DNA of 6,915 nucleotides from CAZDVQ01 sp964508975 (GCA_964508975.1 CAZDVQ010000101.1:1-6915); one strand, 5' to 3'; shown: positions 1 through 6,185, counted from the first letter of the stretch. The notes: generated by a model from the letters alone, not told the origin. Numbers and translations are program-made.

Positions 1-130
1 GCTAAAGATGTGTCCTAATCGTAGCCTTTTCAAGGAGGGGTGGATGCGCACAGGGTGTTTTACACCATGTAGCGCAGACGGGGTGGTTATAAAACCCTGA
101 AAAATAAACGCCTAATGGCATTATGCGTTA
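1..130. repeat. Hairpin-bearing intergenic sequence upstream of the ggt repeat cluster
   Basis: No gene is supported here. The stretch holds two good dyads. The first (45-76) pairs TGCGC with GCGCA, then ACA with TGT across a one-base bulge, then GGTGT with ACACC after one mismatch, closing on a TTT loop (13 base pairs). The second (107-129) is a 23-base near-palindrome, AACGC...GCGTT around TAATG-G-CATTA. The motif CTTTTCAAGGAGGGGTGG (26-43) and GACGGGGTGG (77-86) resemble words I associate with interspersed intergenic repeats in Bacteroidota; that is recollection, not a search. Short open frames exist on both strands (a 39-codon minus frame from 122 to 4 and a short plus frame from 8), but neither has protein-like composition or a ribosome site. 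Confidence 0.4.
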
Positions 131-216
131 GCTGGCCGGAGCGTGGCCGCAAAGCGGCCAGCCCGCAGGGCCAAGCGTTTAGCGCGCGCGTAGGACAGCG
201 ACGGCGCATCGCGCCG
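131..216 (+). repeat. GC-rich hairpin repeat, copy 1 of the family
   Basis: The element contains two stems with 3-nt loops: TGGCCGC-AAA-GCGGCCA (144-160) and CGGCGC-ATC-GCGCCG (202-216). An upstream GCTGGCC (131-137) can also pair with GGCCAGC (156-162), so the first hairpin has a competing fold. Positions 154-176 align with 6109-6130 with one gap and three mismatches (shared core GCG.CCAG.CCG.AGGGCC.AGCG), and both then run on through AGCG...CGCG...AGCGAC. It is therefore a diverged relative of the copies at 4481-4628 and 6085-6172, in the same orientation as the latter. It sits upstream of ggt, outside the coding region. The function is unknown; a REP- or MITE-like interspersed element is the best fit. 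Confidence 0.6.
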
Positions 217-273
217 GAACGCCCAAATCATCCGCAGGAACATTAGGTTAAACCATAGTTCAGGTTTTTATAC

Positions 274-281
274 TATATTTC
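274..281 (+). promoter_or_regulatory. Possible Bacteroidota-type -7 element for ggt
   Basis: TATATTTC matches the Bacteroidota -7 consensus TAnnTTTG at all but the last base and lies 18 bases before the ggt start codon. No clear TTG-type -33 element is visible about 20 bases upstream, so this is weak. If real, the transcript leader would be only about 10-15 nt. Confidence 0.25.
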
Positions 282-299
282 GGCCTCAATTGCCCTCGT

Positions 300-2012
300 A
301 TGACTCGCCTGACCACCTTCCTTACTCTCCTTTTTGCTGTAGTAGCATGCTTTAGCAGCACCGAACAAAAAGCACTTAGCCAATCGCCCTTCCCTACCCC
401 AAAGGTACCCCGAAGCATTAAAGCTGAGCATGCCGCTGTGACCTCAGCACACCCGTTGGCCTCTCAGGTTGGTATCGATATACTCCAAAAAGGCGGCAAT
501 GCCGTCGATGCAGCCATCGCCATGCAATTTGCCTTGGCCGTGGTATACCCCGGGGCGGGCAACCTGGGTGGCGGCGGTTTCATGGTGCTGAAACGCCACG
601 ACGGCACAAGCACTTGCATCGATTATCGCGAAAAAGCCCCCGCCTTGGCCACTCGCAACATGTACCTCAACGAAAAAGGCGAGGTTATCGACAAGCTGAG
701 TACACACGGGCATTGGGCCGTTGGCGTGCCCGGCACCGTGGCAGGTCTTTTCAAATCGCACCAACATGCCACCCTACCCATGTGCGAGCTCATTCAACCG
801 GCCATCAAACTAGCTAAACAAGGTTTTCTTATCACCGAGAAAGAAGCTAAACAACTCAATGCACACCTCGCCGAGTTTAAAGCCTACAACACTACTTTAC
901 CCGCATTCTACAAAGCCACACCCTGGAAAGCAGGCGATGTACTCATACAACCCGAGCTGGCCCAAACCCTGAAACGCATCTGCAAATCAGGTCAAGATGG
1001 TTTCTATAAAGGTAAAACCGCTAAGCTCATCGTGGCCGAAATGGAACGCCATAAAGGCCTGATCCAACATACCGACCTCCAAGCATATCAAGCCGTTGAG
1101 CGCACGCCACTCCAGTTCAAGTACAAAGATTTTGAGTTCACCGCCATGCCGCCACCATCCAGCGGTGGTATCGTACTGGCCCTCATGCTTGAAATGCTCG
1201 AACCCTACAACATCGGTAAACTTGGTTTCCACAGCACAGAGAGCATTCACCTTATGACCGAAGCCGAACGCCGTGCCTACGCCGATCGTGCCCAACACCT
1301 TGGCGATCCAGATTTCTGGGATGTTCCGCAATGGCTCAGCGACAGCCTGTACGCCGATAGCCGTATGCTCGACTTTAATCCCATCCAAGCGAGCTCAAGC
1401 AAATCAATCAAAGCTGGCCAATGGCAAGAAAGTAGTGAAACAACCCACCTCTGCGTGGTCGATGCTCAAGGTAATGCCGTGGCCGTTACCACAACCTTGA
1501 ACGACACTTACGGCTCAAAGGTGGTGGTTGAAGGCGCTGGCTTTTTCCTCAACAACGAAATGGATGATTTTAGCGCAAAACCAGGCGTGCCCAACATATA
1601 TGGCCTCGTGGGGGCAGAGGCTAATGCCATTGTACCGCACAAACGCATGCTCAGCTCCATGACCCCTACCATTATCCATCGCAATGGCCAATTATATATG
1701 GTACTGGGTACACCCGGTGGCTCGACGATCATCACCACCGTATTTCAAATTTTCTTGAACGTTGCCGAGTTCGGCCTTGACCTCGAACAAGCCATCGATG
1801 TCAAAAGGTTCCACCACCAATGGCTACCCGATAAAATACAAATTGAAGCCAATGCTTTCCCTGCCGATATCGTGGCTAAACTTGAAAAAATGGGCCATAT
1901 TGTCGCTGTACGCGAGCCCATAGGCCGCGCCAACGCTATCCACCGCCTACCGAATGGTCAACTACACGCTGTCGGTGATCTCCGCGGCGATGACACCGGG
2001 ATGGGATACTGA
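300..2012 (+). CDS. ggt: Gamma-glutamyltransferase (glutathione hydrolase), exported proenzyme
   Basis: This Ntn-hydrolase cleaves the gamma-glutamyl bond of glutathione and related amides and moves the glutamyl group to water or amino acids. It acts outside the cytoplasm. At 570 aa it has the usual full length. The N-terminus is a signal sequence; VVAC (14-17) fits a lipobox, so it may be a lipoprotein anchored at Cys17, although signal peptidase I cleavage near residue 28 is also possible. Family landmarks: GGNAVDAA (65-72), NLGGGGF (88-94) and Arg110 in YREKAP, which matches substrate-binding Arg114 of E. coli. Self-cleavage should occur before Thr381 (TTHLCVVD; E. coli Thr391), giving a large subunit of about 380 residues and a 190-residue small subunit that starts with the nucleophile. 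Also kept are Asp423 (MDDFS), lid-loop Tyr434, Ser452-Ser453 (SSMTPT) and Gly473-Gly474 (TPGGST), all offset by 10 from E. coli. There is no obvious Shine-Dalgarno site. The start is the first ATG and gives a complete signal peptide. The gene stands alone and converges on the DUF5995 gene. Confidence 0.95.
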   Translation: MTRLTTFLTLLFAVVACFSSTEQKALSQSPFPTPKVPRSIKAEHAAVTSAHPLASQVGIDILQKGGNAVDAAIAMQFALAVVYPGAGNLGGGGFMVLKRHDGTSTCIDYREKAPALATRNMYLNEKGEVIDKLSTHGHWAVGVPGTVAGLFKSHQHATLPMCELIQPAIKLAKQGFLITEKEAKQLNAHLAEFKAYNTTLPAFYKATPWKAGDVLIQPELAQTLKRICKSGQDGFYKGKTAKLIVAEMERHKGLIQHTDLQAYQAVERTPLQFKYKDFEFTAMPPPSSGGIVLALMLEMLEPYNIGKLGFHSTESIHLMTEAERRAYADRAQHLGDPDFWDVPQWLSDSLYADSRMLDFNPIQASSSKSIKAGQWQESSETTHLCVVDAQGNAVAVTTTLNDTYGSKVVVEGAGFFLNNEMDDFSAKPGVPNIYGLVGAEANAIVPHKRMLSSMTPTIIHRNGQLYMVLGTPGGSTIITTVFQIFLNVAEFGLDLEQAIDVKRFHHQWLPDKIQIEANAFPADIVAKLEKMGHIVAVREPIGRANAIHRLPNGQLHAVGDLRGDDTGMGY

Positions 2013-2014
2013 TG

Positions 2015-2091
2015 AGATATGAGAGCAAAGTGCTGAGAGCAGAGTGATTTGCCCCAACTACTCTGATCTCAGCACTCAGCTCTCTGCTCTA
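2015..2091. repeat. Dyad-symmetric direct repeat, copy 1 (3' of ggt)
   Basis: The repeat starts three bases after the ggt stop codon. Positions 2029-2091 are identical to 2179-2241 (63 bp). Both copies are preceded by AGATATGAG, and copy 1 has an extra AGCAAAG between that word and the identical core. Inside is a 17-bp imperfect stem, 2029-2045 with 2060-2076 (one mismatch), closed by a 14-nt loop. The left arm can instead pair distally: AGAGCAGAG (2036-2044) with CTCTGCTCT (2082-2090). There is no T-run, so it is not a standard Rho-independent terminator. Its place between convergent genes fits a 3'-end structure for both transcripts. Confidence 0.8.
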
Positions 2092-2171
2092 TACCCCCCG
2101 CTACCAGCGGCCGCGCAGCGGTCTGCGCAGTGGAGGGGGTCGACGCGTAGCGGCGGGGGGAGGCGCAAATT
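2092..2171. repeat. GC-rich palindromic spacer between the two direct repeats
   Basis: This 80-bp segment is much richer in GC than the flanking repeats. CCCCCCGCTAC (2094-2104) is the near-complement of GTAGCGGCGGGGGG (2147-2160, two extra bases), so the segment can fold back on itself. Within it are two mutually exclusive small hairpins: GGCCGC-GCA-GCGGTC (2109-2123, one G-T pair) and GCGCAG-CGGT-CTGCGC (2113-2128). The first has the same stem and 3-nt-loop design as the hairpin repeats elsewhere in the window, so it may be a distant family member. No gene is present. Confidence 0.55.
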
Positions 2172-2241
2172 AGATATGAGTGCTGAGAGCAGAGTGATTT
2201 GCCCCAACTACTCTGATCTCAGCACTCAGCTCTCTGCTCTA
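2172..2241. repeat. Dyad-symmetric direct repeat, copy 2 (3' of DUF5995 gene)
   Basis: This copy has the same 63-bp core as 2029-2091 (here 2179-2241), preceded by AGATATGAG without the 7-base insert of the first copy. The 17-bp stem is 2179-2195 with 2210-2226. It ends four bases from the stop codon of the minus-strand DUF5995 gene, so that gene's transcript would carry the hairpin in its 3' end. The perfect identity of the pair indicates recent duplication or ongoing gene conversion. Confidence 0.8.
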
Positions 2242-2245
2242 ATAA

Positions 2246-2986
2246 TTAGCTTAGTTTCCGCATCATCTCTACATCGCCGGTTTCGGTCATTTTGATGAGG
2301 CCCAGCAGAAAATTCAAGAACCCTGGCGTATGGATAATCCCTTTGCTTAAACCTTGGGTAACGGTATCCGTTTCGGCGATAACCTTTTGCAAAGCGGCAG
2401 GGTCAGTAGCAGCTGCACAATTTTGTGCTACCTGCCAAGCCCTTACCCGAGCTAACTTAATCCCACCGGAGGCTATCTTTTCGTCTAAGTTCATCCCAAA
2501 TTTATCGAGCAGTTTGTACACGAACGACATCTGCGCCATCGCATCCTGCATCACATCCAACAATTCCATCAACACCTCGTTGATTTTGTTGAAATCGTTT
2601 TCTATCTGTTTGATTTGCGCCCCCGGACAAACCTGGGCGGCAGCAATGCCTAAGTCCAGCAAAATGTGGGCATTCATGCCCAACATCAAATGCTGCATCC
2701 CGATTAAACGGTTATTGCGCGATGCATCAAACGCTTGTTTCCACGATTGTGTGCAAGGCAGCCCTACCCGATAAGCCTTTAGGGCATCAATGTAGCGGTC
2801 GGCAAATATCACGTCCAAGCGTTCCATCCTCGGGTTATCCTCAAAACGGCCCTGCTGTATCGCCTCGCGTACGGCAACGGTTGTCCGTAAATACACGGCG
2901 GCAAATATACCCAAGGCATCCTTTTGCTGGATACAATCCTGCACAATGGCTTTCAAATCGTCAATCACTTGGTCAATGCTCCTCAT
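2246..2986 (-). CDS. DUF5995 family protein, function unknown
   Basis: This 246-residue protein looks soluble and mostly helical, with no signal peptide or membrane segment. I recognise the DUF5995 family from two conserved blocks: FADRYIDALKAYRVG (61-75) followed by WKQAFDASR (82-90), and QHLMLGMNAHILLDLGIA (98-115). The invariant-looking His99, Asn105, His107 and Asp111 in the second block could form a metal or active site; that is inference, as no biochemical role is established to my knowledge. The start is the first ATG in an otherwise open frame; the upstream sequence lacks a clear ribosome site. The gene lies 46 bp downstream of the TolC-like gene on the same strand. It could be the last cistron of the exporter operon or have its own promoter: TATATTG in the spacer (complement of 3013-3019) is a poor -7 candidate. 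A role in secretion should not be assumed from adjacency alone. Confidence 0.75.
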   Translation of the reverse strand: MRSIDQVIDDLKAIVQDCIQQKDALGIFAAVYLRTTVAVREAIQQGRFEDNPRMERLDVIFADRYIDALKAYRVGLPCTQSWKQAFDASRNNRLIGMQHLMLGMNAHILLDLGIAAAQVCPGAQIKQIENDFNKINEVLMELLDVMQDAMAQMSFVYKLLDKFGMNLDEKIASGGIKLARVRAWQVAQNCAAATDPAALQKVIAETDTVTQGLSKGIIHTPGFLNFLLGLIKMTETGDVEMMRKLS

Positions 2987-3032
2987 ATAGCGATCTTGTT
3001 TGGTTCAAGCCGCAATATAGGGGATTTTCACC

Positions 3033-4460
3033 TTACAGCTCCACCGTTCCGCTTAACCAAGCCAGGTTTATCAGGCTTTGCTGGAATTTACTATCCAGCT
3101 CTATCAATTTGATACTGGCTTCCAACAGCTTTTGCTCCCGGGCGTTGAGCATGAATATCGAGCTTTCGCCCAGTTGGAAACGCAATTGCTCGGCCTCATT
3201 CAGTGCCCTGTAGTTCGACACGGCCGATTGGTATAGATTAATCTGTGCAAAATCGTTCTCCAACTTGTTGTAAAACTGCAACAGCTTATTTTCAACCTCT
3301 AAGCGTTTTTGCACAAACTGCTGTCGGGTATTTTCAATTTTAATATCGGCCAGCTTTAATCCTGCACGCTCCTTGCGCAAAAACAAGGGCATCGAAAAAG
3401 TTACGCCAAATTTATAGCTGTTCCACAAGGGCACCTCGCCGTATGGGTCTTGGATGTAATTAGCGCCGCGGGCCAAAAAATTATATTCTACATCCAGTTG
3501 GGGCTTCAGTTGCTCCAGCTTCATTTTACGGTCAATTTCCAAGGATTCTAGCTTGTAAGCGTAAAGGGCCAACTCAGGGTTTTCGTTGTCCAAGCCATCA
3601 ATCAAGGCAACTACGCTATCGCGGGCAGGTGGTGCCTGACGCATTGAAGCTAGGTTTTGCGGAATAAAATCATCCCCCAATTCCAGTGGAACTTCTTCTG
3701 CGGCCCACAAGAAAGTCGATAAATACAAGCCTGCATTCTGGAACTCCATCAAGGCATTGTTGTACATAAACTGCCTGTCTTGCACAATCAACAGCGCTTC
3801 CAGGGTGTCAGTAGCGGGTCTGTCTCCTTGTTGGAAGGCCTCCAGCACGCCCTCATAGCGCAACCTCGACAAGTTTAGGCTCTGTTCATAAGCCGCCAAG
3901 GCCTCGTAGTACATGGCCCAGTCATAATAAGCTTGAATAGCATCCCGGAACAAGTTGTTGAGCACGGCTTTACGTTCAACCACGCTAGCCTCCAGCATGA
4001 TTTTCGATTGCTGCAAAGCGGCCCGGCGTTGGTCAATGAACAAGCCTTGCAACAGAGGCAATTTAATCCCGGCGGTAGCCAAGCCCTGGTTAGGCGTAAA
4101 TGCTTCAGGATTAACGTTTACCCCCGAGTTCCAATCGTATTGTGCCTTAAGTTCCGCGCCAAACCAAGTGGGTATTTTAAAGCCCGCTTGTAGCAAACTG
4201 TAATAGTTTTTCTGCTCAAAATACTTGCGGTCGTATTGCCCAAATGCCTTGGGGTCAAACATACCACGCGCGGCCATCCGTTGTGCTTCTGCCTCAGACA
4301 CCAGCAATTGGGCCTGCTTGGCTACCGGGTGGTTGCGCTGTACCAGTACCAAAAGTTCCTCAGGTTGAAAAAGCCTTTTACCCTCCTCCGCTTGTGTAAA
4401 AGCAGGCGAGGCATAGGTCAAGAAGCAAAGTACGCTGGCTATTTGATATATAAACTTCAT
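3033..4460 (-). CDS. TolC-family outer-membrane channel protein
   Basis: This is the outer-membrane duct of a tripartite exporter, expected to trimerise into a beta-barrel with a long periplasmic helical tunnel and to dock on the HlyD-type adaptor encoded just upstream. Its 475 residues fit the OEP/TolC family. There is a clear Sec signal peptide (MKFIYQIASVLCFLTYASPA, then FTQAEE; cleavage near residues 20-24). The two structural repeats of the family are visible. One has LPLLQGLFIDQRRAALQQSK (134-153) leading into long helices (about 150-250). The second has FGVTFSMPLFLRKERAG (351-367) and ends with LGESSIFMLNAREQKLLEAS (430-449), the typical Gly-Glu-Ser turn before the last helix. DTLEALLIVQDRQ (218-230) is the matching helix turn in the first half. 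An A-rich leader (ATCAAAAATCGA) precedes the ATG, as often seen in Bacteroidota. A 189-bp spacer carrying repeats separates it from the adaptor gene. The substrate is unknown. Confidence 0.9.
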   Translation of the reverse strand: MKFIYQIASVLCFLTYASPAFTQAEEGKRLFQPEELLVLVQRNHPVAKQAQLLVSEAEAQRMAARGMFDPKAFGQYDRKYFEQKNYYSLLQAGFKIPTWFGAELKAQYDWNSGVNVNPEAFTPNQGLATAGIKLPLLQGLFIDQRRAALQQSKIMLEASVVERKAVLNNLFRDAIQAYYDWAMYYEALAAYEQSLNLSRLRYEGVLEAFQQGDRPATDTLEALLIVQDRQFMYNNALMEFQNAGLYLSTFLWAAEEVPLELGDDFIPQNLASMRQAPPARDSVVALIDGLDNENPELALYAYKLESLEIDRKMKLEQLKPQLDVEYNFLARGANYIQDPYGEVPLWNSYKFGVTFSMPLFLRKERAGLKLADIKIENTRQQFVQKRLEVENKLLQFYNKLENDFAQINLYQSAVSNYRALNEAEQLRFQLGESSIFMLNAREQKLLEASIKLIELDSKFQQSLINLAWLSGTVEL

Positions 4461-4480
4461 TCGATTTTTGATAATTTAGG

Positions 4481-4628
4481 CGCCCCGGTGCGTTGCACCG
4501 TCGCTACGTTTCGCGGCTCGCTATTCGCTCGGCCCTTCGCCGCCCCCACCTGCCGGAAGACGATTCCAGAAACGGCTCTAGAATGGGGCGGCTCGGTCTG
4601 GCGCGTTGCGCCACCGCTTCACATCGCT
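4481..4628 (-). repeat. GC-rich hairpin repeat, copy 2 (inverted, interrupted)
   Basis: Read on the minus strand, this copy matches 6085-6172. Positions 4593-4628 are the perfect reverse complement of 6085-6120 (36 bp). After an extra segment (4539-4592) the match resumes through GGGCCGAGCGA, AGCGAGCCGCG and AACGTAGCGAC to a shared GGGGCG end (complement of 4481-4486). It carries the hairpin TGGCGC-GTT-GCGCCA (4599-4613) and a second one, CGGTGC-GTT-GCACCG (4486-4500), which the other copy has replaced with unrelated bases. It fills most of the spacer between the HlyD-type and TolC-type genes. Confidence 0.8.
4539..4592. mobile_element. 54-bp palindromic insert nested in hairpin repeat copy 2
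   Basis: This segment is absent from the otherwise alignable copy at 6085-6172. It begins with GCCGCCCC (4539-4546) and ends with the exact reverse complement GGGGCGGC (4585-4592). It is flanked by TC on both sides (4537-4538 and 4593-4594), where the uninterrupted copy has only one. Inside, ATTCCAGA (4563-4570) pairs with TCTAGAAT (4577-4584) with one mismatch around a 6-nt loop, leaving a 16-nt one-sided bulge. It codes for nothing. A very small non-autonomous insertion with 8-bp terminal inverted repeats is the simplest reading; precise loss from the other copy is the alternative. Confidence 0.5.
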
Positions 4629-4649
4629 GGCGCGGGCACTGTTCGGGAT

Positions 4650-6023
4650 TTACTTTAACGATTTAATAGGCGCTTTCAACTTCAGGTTTTCGTCGTTCAC
4701 CTCTTCTTGGTAAAAGTCGGGCGGGAAACCATTTAACTGGCGCCACAACTCGTACCAAACAGGAACGTCTTTTAGCAAGATTACACCTTGCGCACCCGAG
4801 CCTACACGTAAAGCAGTCGGCCAAGGCTTATCGTTAGGGTCAGGTTTAACCAGTACCCGGAAGGTGTTTTGTTTGTTAGCCATCTGGTCGATAGCCAAGA
4901 CCAAGCCGCCATAGGTACCAAAAGATTGTCCCGGCCAACCGGAAAACACGAATGCAGGCCAACCATCAAAGATGAATCGTACCTTTTCGCCAATGGACAA
5001 CAAGGGCAAGTCAATTGGGCGGACATACAATTCTACCGCCAAGTCAACCTGCGAGGGCATAATGCTCACGATTGGTTCACCTTCTTTCACGGTTTCTCCG
5101 ATACCTGGGGTAAGTACCTCCGAAATAAAACCATCTTGAGGGGCAATGATGTAGTAAAAGCCTGCCCGGAGTTGGTAGTTGGCGTATTGGTTTTCCATCT
5201 TGGCCACGTTACCTTGGGCATCGTACCATTCACTTTGAGTACTAAAGCGGTCGGATTCTGATTTAGCGATTTTCTCTTCGTACTCGGCTTGTATGTTGTT
5301 GAGTTCAATACGAGCGTTGAGTAATTCGTTCTGGCTCACCAAGTATTTATTCTCGGCGGAGATAGCCTTGGCTACTGTTTCCTGAACTTTCATCTGGCGT
5401 TTTTCCAGCTCGGTGAGGGCAGTTACACCTTTTGCATACATTTCCTTGGCACGGTCTAGCTGCTTGATGGCAATATCTTTATCAGCCAAGGCCGCTTTTA
5501 GCTCGATACTATCCGAAGTGATTTTAAGCTGGGCCTGGCGGAGTTTGTTTTTGGCTTGCTCTATTTTAAGCGTACGGTTTTGACGTAAAGCGTCTACTTG
5601 GCGGGTCAGGGCATTCATTTTTGATTCGTATGAACCAATGGTAGCCCGTTTGGCATCTACCTGTTCGCCTTGTCGCTCGATGAGGTTTGGGTCAAAGTAC
5701 TCAGACTTCACCTCCGATAGAAATGCGATGGTATCGCCTTTTTTTACAACCTGCCCTTCGCGTACATACCAGGTTTCTATCCGGCCGGCAATGGTAGCGT
5801 GGATAGTTTGGGGGCGGTGCGCCGGGTTAATCGTGGTGATTTTGCCCTTGGCCTGTATGTTCTGGGTCCAGGGCAAAAACAAAATGACAATACCAATGGC
5901 CATGAAAGTCAACATCCAGGCCGCGATGACCTTCTTCGTGCGGAATTTCAACACGGAGCTGAAGGTCTCGTATCGACCTTGTTCAATCTTCGTGCGTATG
6001 TTGTTCAACGATAAGTTAAGCAT
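4650..6023 (-). CDS. HlyD-family periplasmic adaptor (membrane fusion protein)
   Basis: This is the periplasmic bridge of a type I secretion or efflux system, anchored in the inner membrane and linking the ABC exporter upstream to the TolC-type channel downstream. In its 457 residues the order is as follows. A short cytoplasmic N-terminus (1-31) precedes one transmembrane helix (about 32-51, IAAWMLTFMAIGIVILFLPW). The first half of the lipoyl/barrel-sandwich domain follows (75-102, IAGRIETWYVREGQVVKKGD). A long alpha-helical coiled-coil hairpin rich in Lys, Glu and Gln spans about 115-285. The second lipoyl half is 292-323 (IIAPQDGFISEVLTPGIGE), and a beta-barrel and membrane-proximal region runs from 327 to about 420. 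One transmembrane anchor plus a hairpin this long is typical of HlyD rather than of lipid-anchored RND adaptors. The ATG start gives the expected cytoplasmic tail; no strong Shine-Dalgarno site is seen. The gene is flanked on both sides by inverted copies of an intergenic repeat. Confidence 0.9.
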   Translation of the reverse strand: MLNLSLNNIRTKIEQGRYETFSSVLKFRTKKVIAAWMLTFMAIGIVILFLPWTQNIQAKGKITTINPAHRPQTIHATIAGRIETWYVREGQVVKKGDTIAFLSEVKSEYFDPNLIERQGEQVDAKRATIGSYESKMNALTRQVDALRQNRTLKIEQAKNKLRQAQLKITSDSIELKAALADKDIAIKQLDRAKEMYAKGVTALTELEKRQMKVQETVAKAISAENKYLVSQNELLNARIELNNIQAEYEEKIAKSESDRFSTQSEWYDAQGNVAKMENQYANYQLRAGFYYIIAPQDGFISEVLTPGIGETVKEGEPIVSIMPSQVDLAVELYVRPIDLPLLSIGEKVRFIFDGWPAFVFSGWPGQSFGTYGGLVLAIDQMANKQNTFRVLVKPDPNDKPWPTALRVGSGAQGVILLKDVPVWYELWRQLNGFPPDFYQEEVNDENLKLKAPIKSLK

Positions 6024-6084
6024 ATTGATGCGTTAGCTTTTGTTTAATTTGAATGTGTAGTAATACAGCCAGGCTAGCTGCGTG

Positions 6085-6172
6085 AGCGATGTGAAGCGGT
6101 GGCGCAACGCGCCAGACCGAAGGGCCGAGCGACAGCGAGCCGCGCAACGTAGCGACCCGAGCGCTAGGGGCG
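6085..6172 (+). repeat. GC-rich hairpin repeat, copy 3 (uninterrupted)
   Basis: Positions 6085-6120 are the exact reverse complement of 4593-4628, and similarity continues to about 6172. It contains TGGCGC-AAC-GCGCCA (6100-6114). Compared with copy 1 (TGGCCGC-AAA-GCGGCCA) the stem is one pair shorter, with the change matched on both arms. It lies in the 186-bp spacer between the ABC gene and the HlyD-type gene, so it would be transcribed within the operon message. It gives a likely uninterrupted version of the element against which the insert in copy 2 can be seen. Confidence 0.8.
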
Positions 6173-6185
6173 TAATTTACGCCCC
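6167..6185. other. Strong palindrome downstream of the ABC exporter gene
   Basis: GGGGCGTAA-T-TTACGCCCC is a perfect 9-bp dyad, realistically an 8-bp stem with an ATT loop. It lies 25-43 bases past the stop codon of the ABC gene. Read in the direction of that gene it is not followed by a U-run, so it is not a standard intrinsic terminator. It could be an mRNA-stabilising or attenuating hairpin between cistrons, or a DNA operator. It overlaps the end of hairpin repeat copy 3. Confidence 0.5.

Noticed and set aside
4..122. Small 39-codon minus-strand frame with several Cys and His
   Set aside because: It is made of hairpin and repeat-like DNA, is Pro/Cys-rich without a known fold, and has no ribosome site; it more likely reflects intergenic repeat sequence.
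444..1388. Minus-strand open frames inside ggt (444-767 and 987-1388)
   Set aside because: Both are fully antisense to a well-supported enzyme gene and show no recognisable domain; they are reading-frame shadows.
2044..2295. Plus-strand 83-codon open frame with an internal peptide repeat (VICPNYSDLSTQLSAL seen twice)
   Set aside because: The peptide repeat is only the translation of the duplicated 63-bp DNA repeat, whose 150-bp offset is a multiple of three. The rest of the frame is Arg/Gly-rich GC spacer and it overlaps the DUF5995 gene antisense.
4486..4628. CRISPR-like repeat array
   Set aside because: There are only inverted, unevenly spaced similar units and no regular direct repeats with unique spacers.
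4236..4658. Plus-strand 140-codon open frame
   Set aside because: It lies antisense to the TolC-type gene and then runs through the repeat-filled spacer. Composition is not protein-like and there is no ribosome site.
5638..6036. Plus-strand 132-codon open frame over the start of the HlyD-type gene
   Set aside because: It is antisense to the signal-anchor and lipoyl region, where frame openness follows from the real gene's codon use.
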